Source: Whitmania pigra (taxonomy: Eukaryota; Annelida; Clitellata; Hirudinida; Haemopidae). From it: a stretch of 64,000 bases of DNA. Positions 60,774-64,000 of the stretch are shown piece by piece. The notes below the pieces were generated by a model. The model had not been told where the DNA came from, searched no databases, and saw only the letters and a program-made list of their open reading frames with translations. Each line of letters begins with the position of its first letter. Position 1 is the first letter of the stretch. The DNA is taken from the NCBI GenBank assembly GCA_021613335.1, contig JAJTWR010000467.1:237501-301500 (forward strand). The letters are read 5' to 3'. Made by a program: the position numbers and the translations under genes.

Positions 60774-62230
60774 TGCTGAATTTTGGAATAGCTCAGATAC
60801 GTATATATCAACAACCGCTAGACCTGCCCACCATGTTTTGTTAATCCTTGTAGACAGACAACATTATCATAAGAGATGGCGAAGAAATTTTTTTGCGCAT
60901 TTAACAAATTCAATTTATTAGTTGTCAATAAATTGGCTGAATAAATTTATTTAATTTTCATTAATTTTCTGAAACTTCTAAAGCTATTCAATTATCTCTT
61001 GAGGAGATAGAAAAACTCGCCCACTTTTCAGAAAATAAAACATCATTAACTTAGGGAATTCTTTAATTAAACTAATTAAAATTTTTCATTTCTTTCACTG
61101 CAAGTCCAGCGATTAAGCAAGATGCTAAAACTATCTTCACTAAGTAGCAGATTAAAAGAAGGCTTTGTGATGGCCAGATGCTGTTCGAATAAAGATTTAA
61201 CCAAAATTTCTCAAGCTAAAAGTTTTCCAAGCGTTTGTGCGCAAACGTTTCAGTTATTTAATTTTTTGTCAGTTATTGTATCATTTAATATTGAAGTTCT
61301 TAAACAGTAACTGAGTAACCGGTGACGAAATCCTGGAGAAAGACGAGACATGATGTCGTATAATAATTGAAGCATTAAGGGCTGTGTACCAGGGATTTCA
61401 TCTCGGAGGGGTAAGGTGAAAACGGCCTCTTGGTGATGTCATTTATTTTTGTTCCGTTGCTGGGACCCGAAAATATTTTTCGAACTTTAGCAACAAACTT
61501 TCAAATCTGAAATGAAAGAAATTGCGCATGAATGCACACATCTAATTGAATAATTATTCGATAGCCATTGATTTTCTGATTTGTGATTTGACCATTTACA
61601 CTTTTGTGGTAAAAATTAAGAATGGAAAATAAATATAAGTTTATTTACTATAAAATTAATTTTGTGGTTTTGGTAATTTAGACTAATTAAACGAATTCCC
61701 TATTGTTATCGACATCCTCATTACCACCGTCACCATAACGATAACCCAGCCCCAATGTTATTCAAAAGATTTTTTGTGACACTGTCAGGCATTGTCAGAT
61801 GAGGTTTGAAGATTTGCAGTGTAAAAAATATTTTAAGAATATTAAATCCTTGCTACCCAATTTATTGAAAGAAGTTGAATGCCGAGATAAATATCAATAA
61901 TAATTCAAACTCATTGTTATGCACCCTGCCCAAAGATGTTACGAAAACATTTTACTTCAATTTAGAAGTAGAGCTGGCATTGCAGGTTAAAATTTGAATA
62001 ACCAGAAGATAATCAAAAAGCACTTAAGGAGTACTGTAACCTAATATGATAGCCATCATAAGCATATATACATCTCTACACTTAAAAATAATTAATTTAA
62101 TTTTAAATGAAAAGCAGGTTAATAAGAAATTTGGCGATTTACTATTGACATTGACAAAATCAATTATAAAACGTAATGAAATGAATTGATAAAAAAGTTT
62201 TTTTCAGGATACCATTTACGAAATAAATTG

Positions 62231-62328
62231 AATACATTTGAATGAATTTAATACATTTGAATGAATTTAATACATTTGAATGAATTTAATACATTTGAAT
62301 AAATTTAATGCATTTGAATAAATTTAAT
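62231..62328. repeat. 19-bp tandem repeat, 5 copies
   Basis: Five copies of AATACATTTGAATGAATTT. The last two copies carry AATAAATTT and the final one begins AATGCATTTG. Confidence 0.9.
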
Positions 62329-62686
62329 AGGACTTTGACAATTCACATTCAACGCTTGGGTGCACATTGAGTACTCGGGTTCGCCCAAAATTGTTCTGCT
62401 GTCAGTAAAAAGCTCTAGCAATATAATTTGTCAAGTTGTGTCTGGGAATACAAAGTTTCGAGTGAATAGTGTTATTGATAAACATTAGCTAGTTAATAGT
62501 TCTCACTGGCTCAAATATTTCACAATTATAGCGTTAAATAAATCACACAATTTGGCAAAACTCCTCAATCGGTACTATCTTGTTACCATTAGTCCCCTTA
62601 TTGGTTTTCAATCTGAATTGAATGATTTGAGATCATTTGAAGCAAACATAACTTTTACAGCAAATTTAGATAATCTTAAACAGCAA

Positions 62687-63016
<330 letters not shown>

Positions 63017-63293
63017 CACAAAAAAAGTTTTCAGTACACAAGAAACAAACCTATGAGAAATTGACAAAGTACTTGCTTGTGACTTCGTGGGAAAAGCAAG
63101 GAGGTCATTTCAGGAGGTAAGAGCAAACCCTTGAACAACCTTCTTTTGTTTCTATCCAAAAGCCAGGAAAGCCATTGCCCCCCTGCTGTCCTTGTGGATA
63201 GTTAGTTGTGACATAAGATTTAAATTAATAAGTTATAATTTATAAGTTACATTTACCCTTATTAGTAGCTAGTGGTTAATGTTATTTATTTGT

Positions 63294-63433
63294 CAAGTTT
63301 GTCAAATGCAATTTCCTCACGAAGAAATTGAAACGTGATGTCAAGTTCTTAAGTTGTTTACAATAAGTTTGTCAAAGGCAATTTTAATACTAAAAAAATG
63401 AAACGTAATGTCAAGTTCTTAAGTTGTTTACAT
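63294..63433. repeat. Direct tandem duplication of about 71 bp
   Basis: Two adjacent copies, each starting AAGTTTGTCAAA and each containing TGTCAAGTTCTTAAGTTGTT. The middle of the unit has diverged (CTCACGAAGAAATT against AATACTAAAAAAA). Confidence 0.85.
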
Positions 63434-63780
63434 TCATTATCTTTTTTTTTATTTTGTTTTATTTAATCATATCTCGGTTATAATTATATTTTCAACATCT
63501 TCATTTGTCTCAGACCACTGAACAGAAGGCAATTTGTCAACGCATGTATGACTTTGGATGATCAATCAATAAATTTATAAAAAAAATCGATTTATAAATA
63601 TTGAAAGAAATTCATCAAATAATTTTATTTACAGATGTTTTGTAATTGAAATATACTTTCTCAATGCTACTCTAACTTATACCACTTGCAGCCATTTTGG
63701 AATCTTGCTAAATCAGGTAAACTTTAAGAAATTCTGGGCGTACAAGAAACTTTTCTGTTACATTACTGCACACACTGAAC

Positions 63781-64000
63781 ATCAAGGGCGGATTTAGGGG
63801 TTGGAGAGCCGGAGAGCCACGGCCCTTCCCGTCATTTGAAAAAAATATAAGAAAAATTAAGTAAATCTGTTACAAAATAAAAATTAATAAAAACAATTGA
63901 CTTAAAATTTTAAAAATGTATTCTAATTCATTATTTTTAAATATTTCAATAATTTGCCAATTTTGACGAAAATTTTAGTAGCTGTTCCCCCCCCGAAATC
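63781..64000. mobile_element. Possible transposon-derived fragment at window edge
   Basis: GGGCGGATTTAGGGG, then GAGCCACGGCCC, and at the far end TGTTCCCCCCCCGAAATC. The G-rich start and C-rich end resemble the ends of non-autonomous repeats seen in many invertebrates. It is cut by the window edge, so its structure cannot be completed. Confidence 0.35.

Overview
The window is animal nuclear DNA: AT-rich, full of introns, and rich in simple repeats. Each protein gene is broken into short exons with GT-AG introns, and at least two GC-AG introns are seen. The proteins are metazoan types (VLCAD, extended synaptotagmin, SAP130, RBM5/10, achaete-scute bHLH, rhodopsin-class GPCR). Many ancestral introns are kept, intergenic distances are modest, and AAT/ATC/AAC trinucleotide tracts are very common. 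This suggests an invertebrate such as an annelid, leech or mollusc, but the phylum is a guess. No bacterial, viral, CRISPR or operon-like structure was seen.

Layout. 1-11.6 kb: gene-poor, with AT-rich spacer, trinucleotide microsatellites and several 21-31 bp tandem repeats. 11.65-13.67 kb (+): the TM4-TM7 half of a peptide-type GPCR. 13.7-18.3 kb: repeat-rich spacer with a ~535 bp ATT tract. 18.3-19.5 kb (-): a two-exon achaete-scute-family bHLH gene, with a candidate upstream exon at 20.6-20.7 kb. 22.2-25.35 kb (-): an 11-exon gene for a type II Golgi membrane protein (GOLM/CASC4-like) with an internal tandem exon duplication. 26.4-32.4 kb (-): RBM5/10. 32.76-32.99 kb (+): a tiny SMKR1-like gene, head to head with RBM5. 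33.3-38.7 kb (+): ACADVL. 39.0-45.7 kb (-): SAP130, convergent with ACADVL. 47.7-52.3 kb (+): a 4-coumarate-CoA-ligase/luciferase-like acyl-CoA synthetase ending in the peroxisomal signal SKL. 52.8-60.8 kb (-): extended synaptotagmin, convergent with the synthetase. 60.8-64 kb: repeat-rich spacer.

The right half is a compact run of housekeeping genes in alternating orientation. RBM5/SMKR1 and SAP130/synthetase diverge, while ACADVL/SAP130 and synthetase/E-Syt converge. The genes do not form one pathway. Two act in fatty-acid activation or oxidation (peroxisomal synthetase, mitochondrial VLCAD), two in nuclear gene expression (RBM5, SAP130) and two in membrane systems (Golgi protein, ER-plasma membrane tether).

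Exon models were built by hand from splice consensus, reading phase and protein-family resemblance. Exon sums are divisible by three for the seven complete multi-exon models. I found no convincing new biological system. The most useful leads are the SMKR1 microgene with its start codon alone on exon 1, the exon duplication in the Golgi gene, the GC-AG introns, the PTS1 tail and a 54-bp dispersed repeat.
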